Assembly (NCBI RefSeq): GCF_001558695.1
Contig: NZ_LNTU01000038.1
Location: 186,001 to 250,000 of the forward strand
Origin: Paramesorhizobium deserti
Lineage (GTDB): Bacteria; Pseudomonadota; Alphaproteobacteria; Rhizobiales; Rhizobiaceae
DNA length: 64,000 nt
Direction: 5' to 3'
Shown: one piece after another, positions 16,643-24,674 of the stretch
Position numbering within the stretch: position 1 is the first letter of the stretch
How the letters are laid out: the number at the start of each line of letters is the position of its first letter
The notes under the pieces: model-generated
What the model saw: only the letters and a program-made list of their open reading frames with translations
The model's database searches: none
Told to the model about the DNA's origin: nothing
Position numbers and translations under genes: made by a program

Positions 16643-17691
16643 CGGCTTTCCCCCGCGCGACGAAGGCCCATATCGTCCTTACGCCAGATGAGAGAAACGG
16701 TTTCACCTTCTTCCGGCTGGGGTTCGCCATTGTTCTGGCGCACGACGATCGCGGGCCCGCATTCGGTCTCGCACTGGAACAGCCAGTGATTGCCCTGGAA
16801 AATACGGCTCACGACACGGCCCTTAAGGCTGTCGCTCTTTGGCGAGGCAAAGCCTACTTTCTCCGGACGCACCGTGACGGTGACCGGGCCGGACGGCCCC
16901 GCCGGCGCCTGCCATTCGCAGGAGCCGAAAATGAGCTTCTGCGCCCCGTCAGACAGGCGGATTTCAGCAGGAAATTCGTTGGTCTTGCCCAGAAACTGCG
17001 AGACGAAGGCGGAAGCCGGGCGCTCGTAGGTTTCCTGCGGCGTGCCAATCTGTTCGATGCGGCCCTTGCTCATCACCACGATACGGTCCGACAGCGCCAT
17101 GGCTTCGGTCTGGTCGTGGGTGACGAGAACGGTAGTGGTCCCGAGATTGCGCTGGATCTGGCGCAATTCGATCTGCATGTCCTCGCGCAGCTTGGCGTCG
17201 AGATTGGAAAGCGGCTCGTCGAGCAGCAGAACGTCGGGCTTGATGACGAGCGCACGAGCCAGCGCCACGCGCTGCTGCTGCCCGCCGGACATGCGACGCG
17301 GATAACGGTCACCATAGCCATCGAGCCCCACCATGGCGAGTGCGTCGCGCACCTTCCCTTCCCGTTCCGCGCGGGCGATGCCACGCATCTCAAGGCCGAA
17401 GGCAATGTTTTCAGACGCCGTCATGTGCGGAAAGAGCGCATAGCTCTGGAACACGATACCGAGGCCGCGCTGCGCCGGTTTCGTGCTCAAGAGGTCGCGT
17501 CCCTCCAGATGAATGGAACCGGCGGTCGGATCCACGAAACCGGCGATCATCTGCAGCGTCGTCGTCTTGCCGCAGCCGGAAGGCCCAAGCAGCGAGATGA
17601 ATTCGCCCTTTTTGACCGAAAGGGTGAAATCCTCGACGGCGATATGATCGCCAAAGCGTTTGTTGACATGGTCGAGAGCGAGAAAGGCCAT
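16639..17691 (-). CDS. ABC transporter ATP-binding protein, PotA type
   Basis: 350 residues. It has Walker A GPSGCGKTT, signature [15 protein letters not shown], Walker B VLLLDEPLSNLD, the H-loop VTHDQTEAMAL and a C-terminal TOBE regulatory domain. It energises uptake by the adjacent permeases. About 90 bases separate it from the substrate-binding protein gene, and a hairpin lies in that gap. Confidence 0.93.
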   Translation of the reverse strand: MAFLALDHVNKRFGDHIAVEDFTLSVKKGEFISLLGPSGCGKTTTLQMIAGFVDPTAGSIHLEGRDLLSTKPAQRGLGIVFQSYALFPHMTASENIAFGLEMRGIARAEREGKVRDALAMVGLDGYGDRYPRRMSGGQQQRVALARALVIKPDVLLLDEPLSNLDAKLREDMQIELRQIQRNLGTTTVLVTHDQTEAMALSDRIVVMSKGRIEQIGTPQETYERPASAFVSQFLGKTNEFPAEIRLSDGAQKLIFGSCEWQAPAGPSGPVTVTVRPEKVGFASPKSDSLKGRVVSRIFQGNHWLFQCETECGPAIVVRQNNGEPQPEEGETVSLIWRKDDMGLRRAGESR

Positions 17692-17729
17692 GTGCAGTGC
17701 TGTTTCCCTGTAATACGAATGAACTGGAG

Positions 17730-17754
17730 GGCACCGGCTTGGGCAGCCGGTGCC
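17730..17754 (-). terminator. Intercistronic hairpin after the binding-protein gene
   Basis: A perfect hairpin with 10-bp arms (17730-17739 and 17745-17754) and a 5-base loop, between the binding-protein stop and the ATPase start. It lacks a T tract. It probably attenuates read-through or protects the upstream mRNA, giving more binding protein than transporter. Confidence 0.5.
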
Positions 17755-17781
17755 GACGGCCCTCTTTTGAGGAAGCGGGTT

Positions 17782-18819
17782 TTAGCGCTCGACCTCACGG
17801 TTCCAGCGCTTGGTCCAGTCCTCGCGCTGCGGGTTGATAGCCGCCCAGTCCGGGTTGTAGAGCGCGTTGACGCGATCACCGATCGGAGCCATCTTGCCGA
17901 GACCTTCGGGGATCTCGACTTGTCTGTTGACCGGGCCGTAGCCATAGTCGCGCAAGAGGACGAGCTGCACCTTGGATTCCAGCATTGCCTTGATGAAATC
18001 CGAAGCAAGCGGCGAAGCGTCTGGCTTCTCGATCGGGCAGGCCGAAGCAAGCAGGGTCACAGCCTTTTCTTTCGGATAGACGAAATCAACGGGGAAGCCG
18101 GTATTGGCGAAGGACTGGACGCGCCCTGTCCCCCACACAGCCAGCACGGCCTGACCGGACTGGAAGAGTTCCGTCATCTTGCCGGGCGAGGGCTCGTAGG
18201 CGAGCACATTGTCGTTGACCTTTTCGGTCATCGCCTTGAAGCCCGGTTCGATATCGTTTTCGCCGCCGCCGTTCATCTTGGCGAACATCAAAAGCGTATA
18301 GAGGCCATAGGTGTTGTTGATCGGCGGGATGACGATCATGCCCTTGTATTTCGGATCCTCCAGATCGGCCCAAGAGGTGGGCGCGGCCCAACCCTGCTTC
18401 TCGAAATAATCCTTGTTATACATCAGGCCCGTGGCGACGAGGCCAATGGCGACGGCGCGATCGTCCTTGAAGCGGGCGGCATCATAGAGATCATTGGTTG
18501 CAAGCTCATCGATCGTCTTGCAAAAACCGAGCTCGATCGCCTGATACATCGGGCCGTCGTCGAGCAGCGCCACGTCGATCTGCTGATTGCCTTTCTGCGC
18601 CTGTAGCTTGGCGAGCGTATCGGTCGAATTGCCGGCGACATATTCGACCTTTACCCCATGTTTCTTTTCGAACTCCGGAATGACCTCATCGCGCATCGTC
18701 TTTTCGAACGAACCGCCATAACCCGCGACATACAGCGTCTTATCCTGAGCCGAAGCCGGTCCGAAGGTAGCCGTGAGCGCCACAACGCTCGCAGCCGCAA
18801 GAAACCCGGATAGTTTCAT
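17782..18819 (-). CDS. ABC transporter substrate-binding protein, PotD-like
   Basis: 345 residues with a clear Sec signal peptide (MKLSGFLAAASVVALTATFG, cleavage near ASAQ-D). It is a spermidine/putrescine-binding-protein fold (LYVAGYGGSFEKTMRDEVIPEF, DVALLDDGPMYQAIEL). It is the first gene of the nine-gene operon and lies divergent to the LysR gene at 18966. PotD-type proteins also serve mannopine and other opine importers, so the ligand could be an amino-acid derivative rather than a polyamine. Confidence 0.9.
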   Translation of the reverse strand: MKLSGFLAAASVVALTATFGPASAQDKTLYVAGYGGSFEKTMRDEVIPEFEKKHGVKVEYVAGNSTDTLAKLQAQKGNQQIDVALLDDGPMYQAIELGFCKTIDELATNDLYDAARFKDDRAVAIGLVATGLMYNKDYFEKQGWAAPTSWADLEDPKYKGMIVIPPINNTYGLYTLLMFAKMNGGGENDIEPGFKAMTEKVNDNVLAYEPSPGKMTELFQSGQAVLAVWGTGRVQSFANTGFPVDFVYPKEKAVTLLASACPIEKPDASPLASDFIKAMLESKVQLVLLRDYGYGPVNRQVEIPEGLGKMAPIGDRVNALYNPDWAAINPQREDWTKRWNREVER

Positions 18820-18965
18820 TGATCGTTCCTCTCATTTTTGGATCGCTGGCACGTTTTGCTTTTTAGGTTGTGCCTTCCCCTGCCTTGGAACCATTCCAAA
18901 CCGTCGCTTGACCGTCAAATTCATAATGGTACGCTTTGCATAACCAAATATTATGAGGGGAAGTC

Positions 18966-19883
18966 ATGGCGCGCGTGAATCTGCGGCAGGTGGAAGCGTT
19001 CCGGGCGGTGATGCTGTCGGGCAGCGTCACGGCGGCGGCGAGCCATATGGGCGTGACCCAGCCGGCGGTAAGCCGCATGCTTCGCGATCTGCAGAGCGCG
19101 CTCAAGATGCCGCTTTTCGAGAAGAAGGGCAGCGGCCTGGTGCCGACCGCTGCGGGAAGTGCGCTCTATACAGAGGTCGAACGATCGTTCCATGGATTGG
19201 ACCGCATCGTCACAGCCGCGGAGGAAATACGTACGCGCCGTACGGGCATGTTGCGTGTCGCCGCTCTTCCGGCTTTGGCGAACGGCTTCATGCCCCGCTT
19301 TGCCGGCAAATTTCTGATGGAGCGGCCCAATCTCAATCTTTCATTGTTCGGGGTGATCTCCCCGATCGTGGTCGACTGGGTGCTCAATCTCCAATGCGAC
19401 GTCGGCTTTGCCGAAGTGCCGATCGCCCATGCCGGATTGCCCATCGTGCAGATGCCCGCGCTGCCGCGGGTGGCCGTCATGCCGGAGGAGCATCGACTTG
19501 TGGAAAGAGAGATCATCACGCCGGATGATTTCGAGGGCGAAAACTTCATCTCGCTGACACCTGGCAGTTCGAGCCGGCACCTGATCGATACGATCTTCGC
19601 CAAACACAACGTATCCCGCATCCTGCGCGTGGAGACGGCGCTCTCCGAAATCATGTGCGGCATGGTGGCCTCGGGCCTGGGCGTCGCGATCTGCGATCCG
19701 TTCACGGCGGCGGAGTTCTCCGGCCGTGGCGTGGTCAGCCGGCCGTTCCTGCCCAAGATCGATTTCGATTTCGCCGCCGTGTTCCCGCCGCAACGCGGTC
19801 CTTCGCCCGTGGCCACGGATTTCGTGCAGGCCTTCGTTCAGCACGTGACGCAGAGCGCGGCCAGCGAACCTCAGCTGGCTTGA
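18966..19883 (+). CDS. LysR-family regulator, NocR/OccR-like
   Basis: 305 residues starting NLRQVEAFRAVMLSGSVTAA, a pattern shared with the NocR/OccR opine-responsive regulators, followed by the HTH GVTQPAVSRMLRDLQSAL and a substrate-binding domain (MLRVAALPALANGFMPRFAGKF). It is divergent from the nine-gene transporter-oxidase operon across about 145 bases that include a CATAAT-N22-ATTATG inverted repeat near its start. It is the probable activator of that operon in response to the imported substrate. The ATG at 18966 has a GAGGGG ribosome site. Confidence 0.9.
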   Translation: MARVNLRQVEAFRAVMLSGSVTAAASHMGVTQPAVSRMLRDLQSALKMPLFEKKGSGLVPTAAGSALYTEVERSFHGLDRIVTAAEEIRTRRTGMLRVAALPALANGFMPRFAGKFLMERPNLNLSLFGVISPIVVDWVLNLQCDVGFAEVPIAHAGLPIVQMPALPRVAVMPEEHRLVEREIITPDDFEGENFISLTPGSSSRHLIDTIFAKHNVSRILRVETALSEIMCGMVASGLGVAICDPFTAAEFSGRGVVSRPFLPKIDFDFAAVFPPQRGPSPVATDFVQAFVQHVTQSAASEPQLA

Positions 19884-19923
19884 TGGGGTTAATGCTTGCG
19901 GGATGGGAGAGGGGGCTCTCCCG

Positions 19924-20355
19924 TCATTGGTCCTGCGGCAGTGCGTCCGCGCTATATTGCGTGGCGAATTCCGCTGTGGGCGGGATCGGCCTGATGATGT
20001 CGATCAGCACGCCATTGGGGTCGGCGGTGATGAAATGCCGCTGTCCGAAAGCCTCATCACGCAGTTCCTGCAGGATCGGCAGCCCCGCGCTTTTCACCCG
20101 CTCATATTCACCGTCGACGTCATCGACCTCGAAATTGAGGATCACGCCCGAAACCTGCCCCCGCCCCGCTTCCGGAATGGTTTCGTGGTGCCCGTCAAGG
20201 ATTGCGAGGTTGATGCCTTCATCCTCCCGTGATTGCAGATGCACATACCAATCGCTTTCGAACTTCGGCTCGAAGCGGAAATGGTCACGATAGAAGGCGG
20301 CCGTGGCCGCCACGTCGTCAGTCATGATCACGGGATAATAGCTGGTCGATCGCAT
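19924..20355 (-). CDS. VOC (glyoxalase/bleomycin resistance) superfamily protein
   Basis: 143 residues with paired beta-alpha-beta-beta-beta modules ([62 protein letters not shown]). The frame extends 45 codons upstream, but the ATG at 20355 has a GGAAAGGA ribosome site and gives the family's normal N-terminus. It is divergent from the TetR gene, and the two operator-like repeats lie between them. The substrate is unknown; the family covers small-molecule lyases, dioxygenases and antibiotic binding proteins. Confidence 0.85.
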   Translation of the reverse strand: MRSTSYYPVIMTDDVAATAAFYRDHFRFEPKFESDWYVHLQSREDEGINLAILDGHHETIPEAGRGQVSGVILNFEVDDVDGEYERVKSAGLPILQELRDEAFGQRHFITADPNGVLIDIIRPIPPTAEFATQYSADALPQDQ

Positions 20356-20380
20356 GGGTCTTCCTTTCCAAGACAATTTC

Positions 20381-20427
20381 ACATACAGTCTGCATGTATC
20401 TGTAGTTAACATACAGGCTGCATGTAT
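20381..20427. promoter_or_regulatory. Twin TetR operators
   Basis: Two near-identical 19-bp sites, ACATACAGTCTGCATGTAT (20381-20399) and ACATACAGGCTGCATGTAT (20409-20427), differ at one base. They are 28 bp apart and each has ATACA/TGTAT inverted ends. They fill the divergent promoter of the VOC and TetR genes. The second reaches to 14 bases before the TetR start. Confidence 0.75.
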
Positions 20428-20440
20428 GCAAGAGATCAAA

Positions 20441-21025
20441 ATGCGCCGCTCCAATCGCGAGCGTTCCGAAGAGACGCGCGAAAAGCTCATCGAGGCGGCG
20501 CGGCGTCTTTTTGTGGAGAAGTCCTATGCGGAGACCGGCACGCCAGAAATTGTCGAGGCGGCTGGAGTGACGCGCGGCGCGCTCTATCACCATTTTGCGG
20601 ACAAGCAGGCGCTTTTTCGCGCCGTGGCGGAGCAGGAGGCCCGACGGGTGGCGGAGGAGATCGACGCAAAGGCCAGTCCTGCGCTCGCGCCGATCGAGGC
20701 ATTGATCGCGGGCGGCAATGGCTTCCTCGATGCAATGACGGTTCCCGGTCGTACGCGCCTCCTCCTGCTCGACGGGCCGGCTGTTCTGGGGCGCGTCGCC
20801 ATGGACGAGATCGATAACGACCATGGAAACCGCACCTTGCGCGAGGGATTGCAGGCGGCGATGGAGGAGGGCGCCATCCGTCCCCTGCCGCTGGATGCGC
20901 TCACCACGTTGCTTGGCGCTGCCTTCGATCGCGCGGCTCTCGCGGTGGAAACGGGGGCCAATTCAGATGATCTGCGCCTGGTTCTTGCAGAAATGATCCG
21001 CGGCTTGGCGACTGTCCACGAATAG
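20441..21025 (+). CDS. TetR-family transcriptional repressor
   Basis: 194 residues. It has an N-terminal HTH ([23 protein letters not shown], then [21 protein letters not shown]) and a C-terminal all-helical ligand domain. The ATG at 20441 is preceded by AAGAGA; another in-frame ATG at 20426 lies inside the operator. It probably represses itself and the divergent VOC gene by binding the twin sites, and is released by a small ligand that the VOC protein handles. Confidence 0.9.
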   Translation: MRRSNRERSEETREKLIEAARRLFVEKSYAETGTPEIVEAAGVTRGALYHHFADKQALFRAVAEQEARRVAEEIDAKASPALAPIEALIAGGNGFLDAMTVPGRTRLLLLDGPAVLGRVAMDEIDNDHGNRTLREGLQAAMEEGAIRPLPLDALTTLLGAAFDRAALAVETGANSDDLRLVLAEMIRGLATVHE

Positions 21026-21070
21026 CCGGCAAAATCAGTGGCTGTCCGAAGCAAAGGTCAATGCGAGATT

Positions 21071-21295
21071 TCAGCGTCGCAGCTTTTTCCATAGAGACAG
21101 GGCGGCCAATATCAGGAACAGGCCGGCTGGGAGAATCCACAACGATCCGCTTGCCGTCAGGTTGGCGCCGTCTGGCGTCCCGCAACTTGATGAACTCTGG
21201 GCGATGCAGTCTCGCCAGCGCCAATAGCGTTCGTAGGAGATGTAAGCAAACAGCAGCGCAAGGAACAAATAAAAGGCAGGCTGGACGAAGCGCAT
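21071..21295 (-). CDS. Small two-helix membrane protein, unknown function
   Basis: 74 residues with two hydrophobic segments (FYLFLALLFAYISYE and LWILPAGLFLILAALSLW) flanking a short polar loop with two cysteines (DCIAQ and SCGTPDG). It ends in KKLRR, so both ends are probably cytoplasmic. An in-frame TTG lies two codons upstream of the ATG chosen. It is convergent with the TetR gene. I do not recognise the family. Confidence 0.6.
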   Translation of the reverse strand: MRFVQPAFYLFLALLFAYISYERYWRWRDCIAQSSSSCGTPDGANLTASGSLWILPAGLFLILAALSLWKKLRR

Positions 21296-21516
21296 TTCCA
21301 AATCCGTAGGCTGATGTGGTGAATTTGTTCGTTCGGAGCGGGTCTGAAAATGAGACGAATTTCAGATTCGGGTGATGAAAAGGGGCCAATCTCATACCCA
21401 TCCCGGCCGCGCTGGAAAAGGCAGTCGCGTGGCATCTCCGGAAGAATCATGCGTCGAAAGCGCACAAGCGGTTCGGAGAACAGGGTCTGCCAGCCGAAGG
21501 ACGAGACTGCGGCAAG

Positions 21517-21603
21517 CTATACCACTTCGGTCAATGCGAGGATCAGCGTCAGCACCAGCATTCCCGCCGCCAATCCTATCATCATGATTTCGAGGATCGA
21601 CAT
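21517..21603 (-). CDS. Candidate 28-residue single-span membrane peptide
   Basis: A short frame beginning at an ATG with a GAAGG ribosome site 7 bases upstream. Almost the whole peptide is one hydrophobic helix (IMMIGLAAGMLVLTLILAL) with acidic residues near both ends. The frame stays open upstream, but the residues there look random. It lies in a roughly 680-base stretch otherwise without genes (21302-21980). Small membrane peptides of this kind are often real but rarely annotated. Coding potential is not proven. Confidence 0.35.
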   Translation of the reverse strand: MSILEIMMIGLAAGMLVLTLILALTEVV

Positions 21604-21980
21604 TTTATAGCCTTCAACGTGTTGACCGCCAGAATTGGAGGCCTTTTCGAAGTAAAACTCAGATGAGATAGAAATAGAACGAATATTTTCGAATAGGGAT
21701 AACCTATATTTAAAGTTATACTCTTTCGAAGTTTTGGATCGGGCCGGTGTCACATTTTTTACAGGGACAGGTGGTCGATATCAGAAGCAGCCAAGCGCAT
21801 CTTTCAAAATTTGGTGCAATGGGATTGAGGAGAGGGATAATCTTCATATTGATGTCGGCCGCATGGAAGAAAGGGTAGCCGGGGTGAATTCAGATCACCC
21901 AACCTGTAGCGGGTCCGGCAGATTGCTCATAACAGCGGCGCTGATGGTGGAAACGCACAAGCGGTCTCTTGGGCGCAGGA

Positions 21981-22949
21981 TTAGAGCCTGTTGATCGCGG
22001 CTACTATTTCCTTGCTGAGAGCCCGATTGCCAGCAGCAGTCAGGTGCGTGCCGTCAGTGTAGTAGGAATCGACGTTCGGATCGCGGAGCCACGGTTCCCA
22101 TACGTCAATGAATGGTACCGCCAGTTGCTGGAGATACCTTTGAAAGCGACTGCGGTAGGGCGCGTATAACTGCAGTTCCGGATCGATCTCCGAGGTCATC
22201 TCAAACAATGTGGGCATGATCACGACGAGTGGTAACGAATTCTGTCGTCTAATCGTCGCAATCAAGTTGGCGAAATGTTGCATATTTTGCTGGAATTGCC
22301 AGTCTCGATCTGAGGGGGCGGGTTCATTTCCCTGATCTTCCAAGCCCATGAAAATCATCAGGCGTGGGATTAAAACTCTCTCAAAGAGTTCACCAATCGC
22401 ACTGAAAGGCTTTTGGCTCGGCTGACCTGCGTTTACGCCCACGCCATCACCGGTGCTTGTTGGTTGAAGCAGATCCGCTGAGCCTATCTGTAAAACGGAA
22501 ATTTTACTGCCAAATGTGCCGAACCGACGCACATAGGCAAATTCGTTGCCAATACCCCAAGATACGGCGGAGGCGTTCATCACTTCGACATTCTGGCCCG
22601 ATCTACGAAGCGTACTTCCTACCAATTCAGAAAAGATTTGCGTTTGGTCAACACCAGTCACGCCGAATGTTATCGAGTCGCCTAAGAAAAGAATCCGCGT
22701 GACCCCATCAGCGGGATGTAAGGGTAGGTCGTTTGAGCGTTGATGAAATGCGTTTATTTTTATCCGGCCTCCGCGCCGGTACACATCCTGGTTCGCAACC
22801 ATCAGATAGCCGATCTCAGGATCGGATTCGAATAGAGGCGGATTACCTAGCCCCAAAATTAAACGTAAGCTGATTTCCGCCCCTATTATCAAAGCCACTG
22901 ATATAAAAATGGGAATGAGTAGGTTGCGCGTGGAAGACATCTTAACCAT
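21981..22949 (-). CDS. SGNH/GDSL-type hydrolase with N-terminal membrane anchor
   Basis: 322 residues. One N-terminal hydrophobic segment (LLIPIFISVALIIGAEISL) is followed by an SGNH fold. Visible blocks are the catalytic serine in ILFLGDSITFG, a later asparagine-containing strand (VEVMNASAVSWG), and the C-terminal DGTHLTAAGNRALS block with the Asp-x-x-His pair. It would de-esterify or acyl-transfer on the periplasmic face. The start overlaps the stop of the polymerase-like gene (ATG shared with its last codons), so they are coupled. It is probably an O-acetyl-modifying enzyme of an exported polysaccharide; that role is inferred. Confidence 0.8.
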   Translation of the reverse strand: MVKMSSTRNLLIPIFISVALIIGAEISLRLILGLGNPPLFESDPEIGYLMVANQDVYRRGGRIKINAFHQRSNDLPLHPADGVTRILFLGDSITFGVTGVDQTQIFSELVGSTLRRSGQNVEVMNASAVSWGIGNEFAYVRRFGTFGSKISVLQIGSADLLQPTSTGDGVGVNAGQPSQKPFSAIGELFERVLIPRLMIFMGLEDQGNEPAPSDRDWQFQQNMQHFANLIATIRRQNSLPLVVIMPTLFEMTSEIDPELQLYAPYRSRFQRYLQQLAVPFIDVWEPWLRDPNVDSYYTDGTHLTAAGNRALSKEIVAAINRL

Positions 22950-24210
22950 AATGCGGCACCGATGGCTCCACGTATGGATCAGACTTAGAACTTATTCTTG
23001 CATAATATATGGCAGGAAATAGAAATATAACCATATGAATCCACGCAATAACTATTTCATTTGTGAAATGAGTTATTACCAATATAGCGGGTACAACTGA
23101 AAGCATGTATATAATTTGACTTGTAGTGCTTCCGTTAATGGCGGAATTATATATTCCTCCAAGGAGAAATGCTATCAAGAAGAATTTAAAGGCGCCAAAA
23201 TACCAAAACGACGCAAACGCATCCGCCATGCCGGTCGCTGTCGAGCCGGTCGGTGGGGTATGGTTGCCGAATATAGAGGGCAGATTTATCAAAAGAGCCC
23301 TTTTGAGATTAGCTCCTACAAGTTGCGCAGGCACATAGCTGAATATGGTTGAATTCCAGTGATGGAGACCAAAATCGAACGTTTGGCTCTGATCAACATG
23401 CTCGATGGCAATCAGTGCATTTTCCATCTCTGGTCCGCCTTCTTTCAGCAGGCGCTCCCAGTTTTCTTGCAGGTCAATATTCGAAATGGCCTTCCATCCG
23501 CTTGTGGTCTCGCCATACCAGGTCGATTTTCTATATTCCTCTGCTCCCAGCAAGCCGATCAGGCTTAGAGCAAGTCCGGCAACCACGGCAGTTCTTGGAA
23601 CGGCTCGCCGCCTTTGAAACCAAAATGCAAGTGCGATAAGAATGCAGAATTCCGCCGTTTCCCCACGCCGCCCGGCAATAAAAATGCGTTCTAGATAAAA
23701 GGCGGAGTCAAACAATATGATGTAAAGTGCAAATAAAGACCTGCGATGTGCATAGCATATCAACGCCAAGGCAAAGCCATATGTAAGTAGTTTTGCAAAG
23801 AACAGGTAAGCAACGGCTCGGCCTGTCAGGATACCCCGTAGGCGTTCGTCGTCGGGCAGGCGGCCAAATTCAAAGAAGAAGTAAGCGCCAACAAGCGATA
23901 GAAATCCTGCCGCCTTCAATAAGCGATATTCGCTGAACGCGTGATCCTTCAGAGGGCTTGTTCGTAACCCAACGCTCCAGCCAATTCCACACATTGCGAG
24001 ACAGATAGATGAAAACGCTAATGTTTTCGAAAGACTGGCATCCGGAATAAATCGACTATTAGCCAATCCGGGTAGCTGCGGTAGAATAAAGGTGAGGAAT
24101 ATTCCCGCAGCAATGAATGGATACTGGTAAAAACGTCCGCGTACGAGCAACCCGTGAAAAAGCATCCCGAGACAAAGTATTGTAAGTATCCATATAAAGA
24201 GCCAAGACAT
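22942..24210 (-). CDS. Polytopic membrane protein resembling O-antigen/exopolysaccharide polymerases
   Basis: 422 residues with roughly ten hydrophobic helices and a large extracytoplasmic loop (STWYGETTSG through DFGLHHWNSTIFSYVPAQLVG). This architecture is that of Wzy/EpsG-type or oligosaccharide-repeat-unit polymerases. A longer frame starts at 24243 without a ribosome site; the ATG at 24210 follows GAGAGAG and begins MSWLFIW. Base composition is visibly richer in A and T than the surroundings, suggesting horizontal acquisition. It is co-transcribed with the SGNH hydrolase. Sequence alone does not confirm the polymerase activity. Confidence 0.65.
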   Translation of the reverse strand: MSWLFIWILTILCLGMLFHGLLVRGRFYQYPFIAAGIFLTFILPQLPGLANSRFIPDASLSKTLAFSSICLAMCGIGWSVGLRTSPLKDHAFSEYRLLKAAGFLSLVGAYFFFEFGRLPDDERLRGILTGRAVAYLFFAKLLTYGFALALICYAHRRSLFALYIILFDSAFYLERIFIAGRRGETAEFCILIALAFWFQRRRAVPRTAVVAGLALSLIGLLGAEEYRKSTWYGETTSGWKAISNIDLQENWERLLKEGGPEMENALIAIEHVDQSQTFDFGLHHWNSTIFSYVPAQLVGANLKRALLINLPSIFGNHTPPTGSTATGMADAFASFWYFGAFKFFLIAFLLGGIYNSAINGSTTSQIIYMLSVVPAILVITHFTNEIVIAWIHMVIFLFPAIYYARISSKSDPYVEPSVPHYG

Positions 24211-24243
24211 CTTCTCTCTCTGAATTTTGTTGTAAATCAGCAT

Positions 24244-24674
24244 CGATGCGAAGATGCGTCAATTCGACCATAAGGCGTAACGGCCGCCAGGCCGTTGCGT
24301 ATCAGAGTAGGCAAGGTTGGGCATCGGAACAGACCGCACAGCTTCAAACCAGTATTGCGGGTTGGCTATGCGGCAGAAGATGCCAGAATTCAGCGTTGGT
24401 ATAGCGCCAGCATTTGGAAGCGGCCTTATATGGATATGCGATGTGAGCAGCAGCTAAGGCCGCTGGGAAATTCTGCAGGTCTCCTCCCTGAGATCGTCGA
24501 GGAGCATGCGGATGTGGCCCCGCCATCCTCGATAAAACTTCGCTGTCTACATCTTTCGCAGCAGTTGGTACTTCTATTTCCCCATTGTACAGACCCGAAT
24601 TTCGGAAAAGCCGAAATGGGATGCTTCGCATTAGGATGGAACTCTTGTCATCGGATAGCTAATAGGAGGGCTTG
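24244..24674. other. Gap without a supported gene
   Basis: About 430 bases between the polymerase-like gene and the Hint-domain gene. Frames of 95-126 codons exist on both strands, but their translations have no recognisable motifs or ribosome sites and overlap each other. A good AGGAGG ribosome site for the Hint gene is at 24664-24669. Confidence 0.5.

Noticed and set aside
16786-18606. 606-codon plus-strand open frame
   Set aside because: It is antisense to the PotA and PotD-like genes, which have full family motifs; this frame has none.
18820-18965. CATAAT/ATTATG inverted repeat as a firm operator of the NocR-like regulator
   Set aside because: The arms are short and A/T-rich with a 22-base spacer and occur once, so it is mentioned only as context for the regulator.
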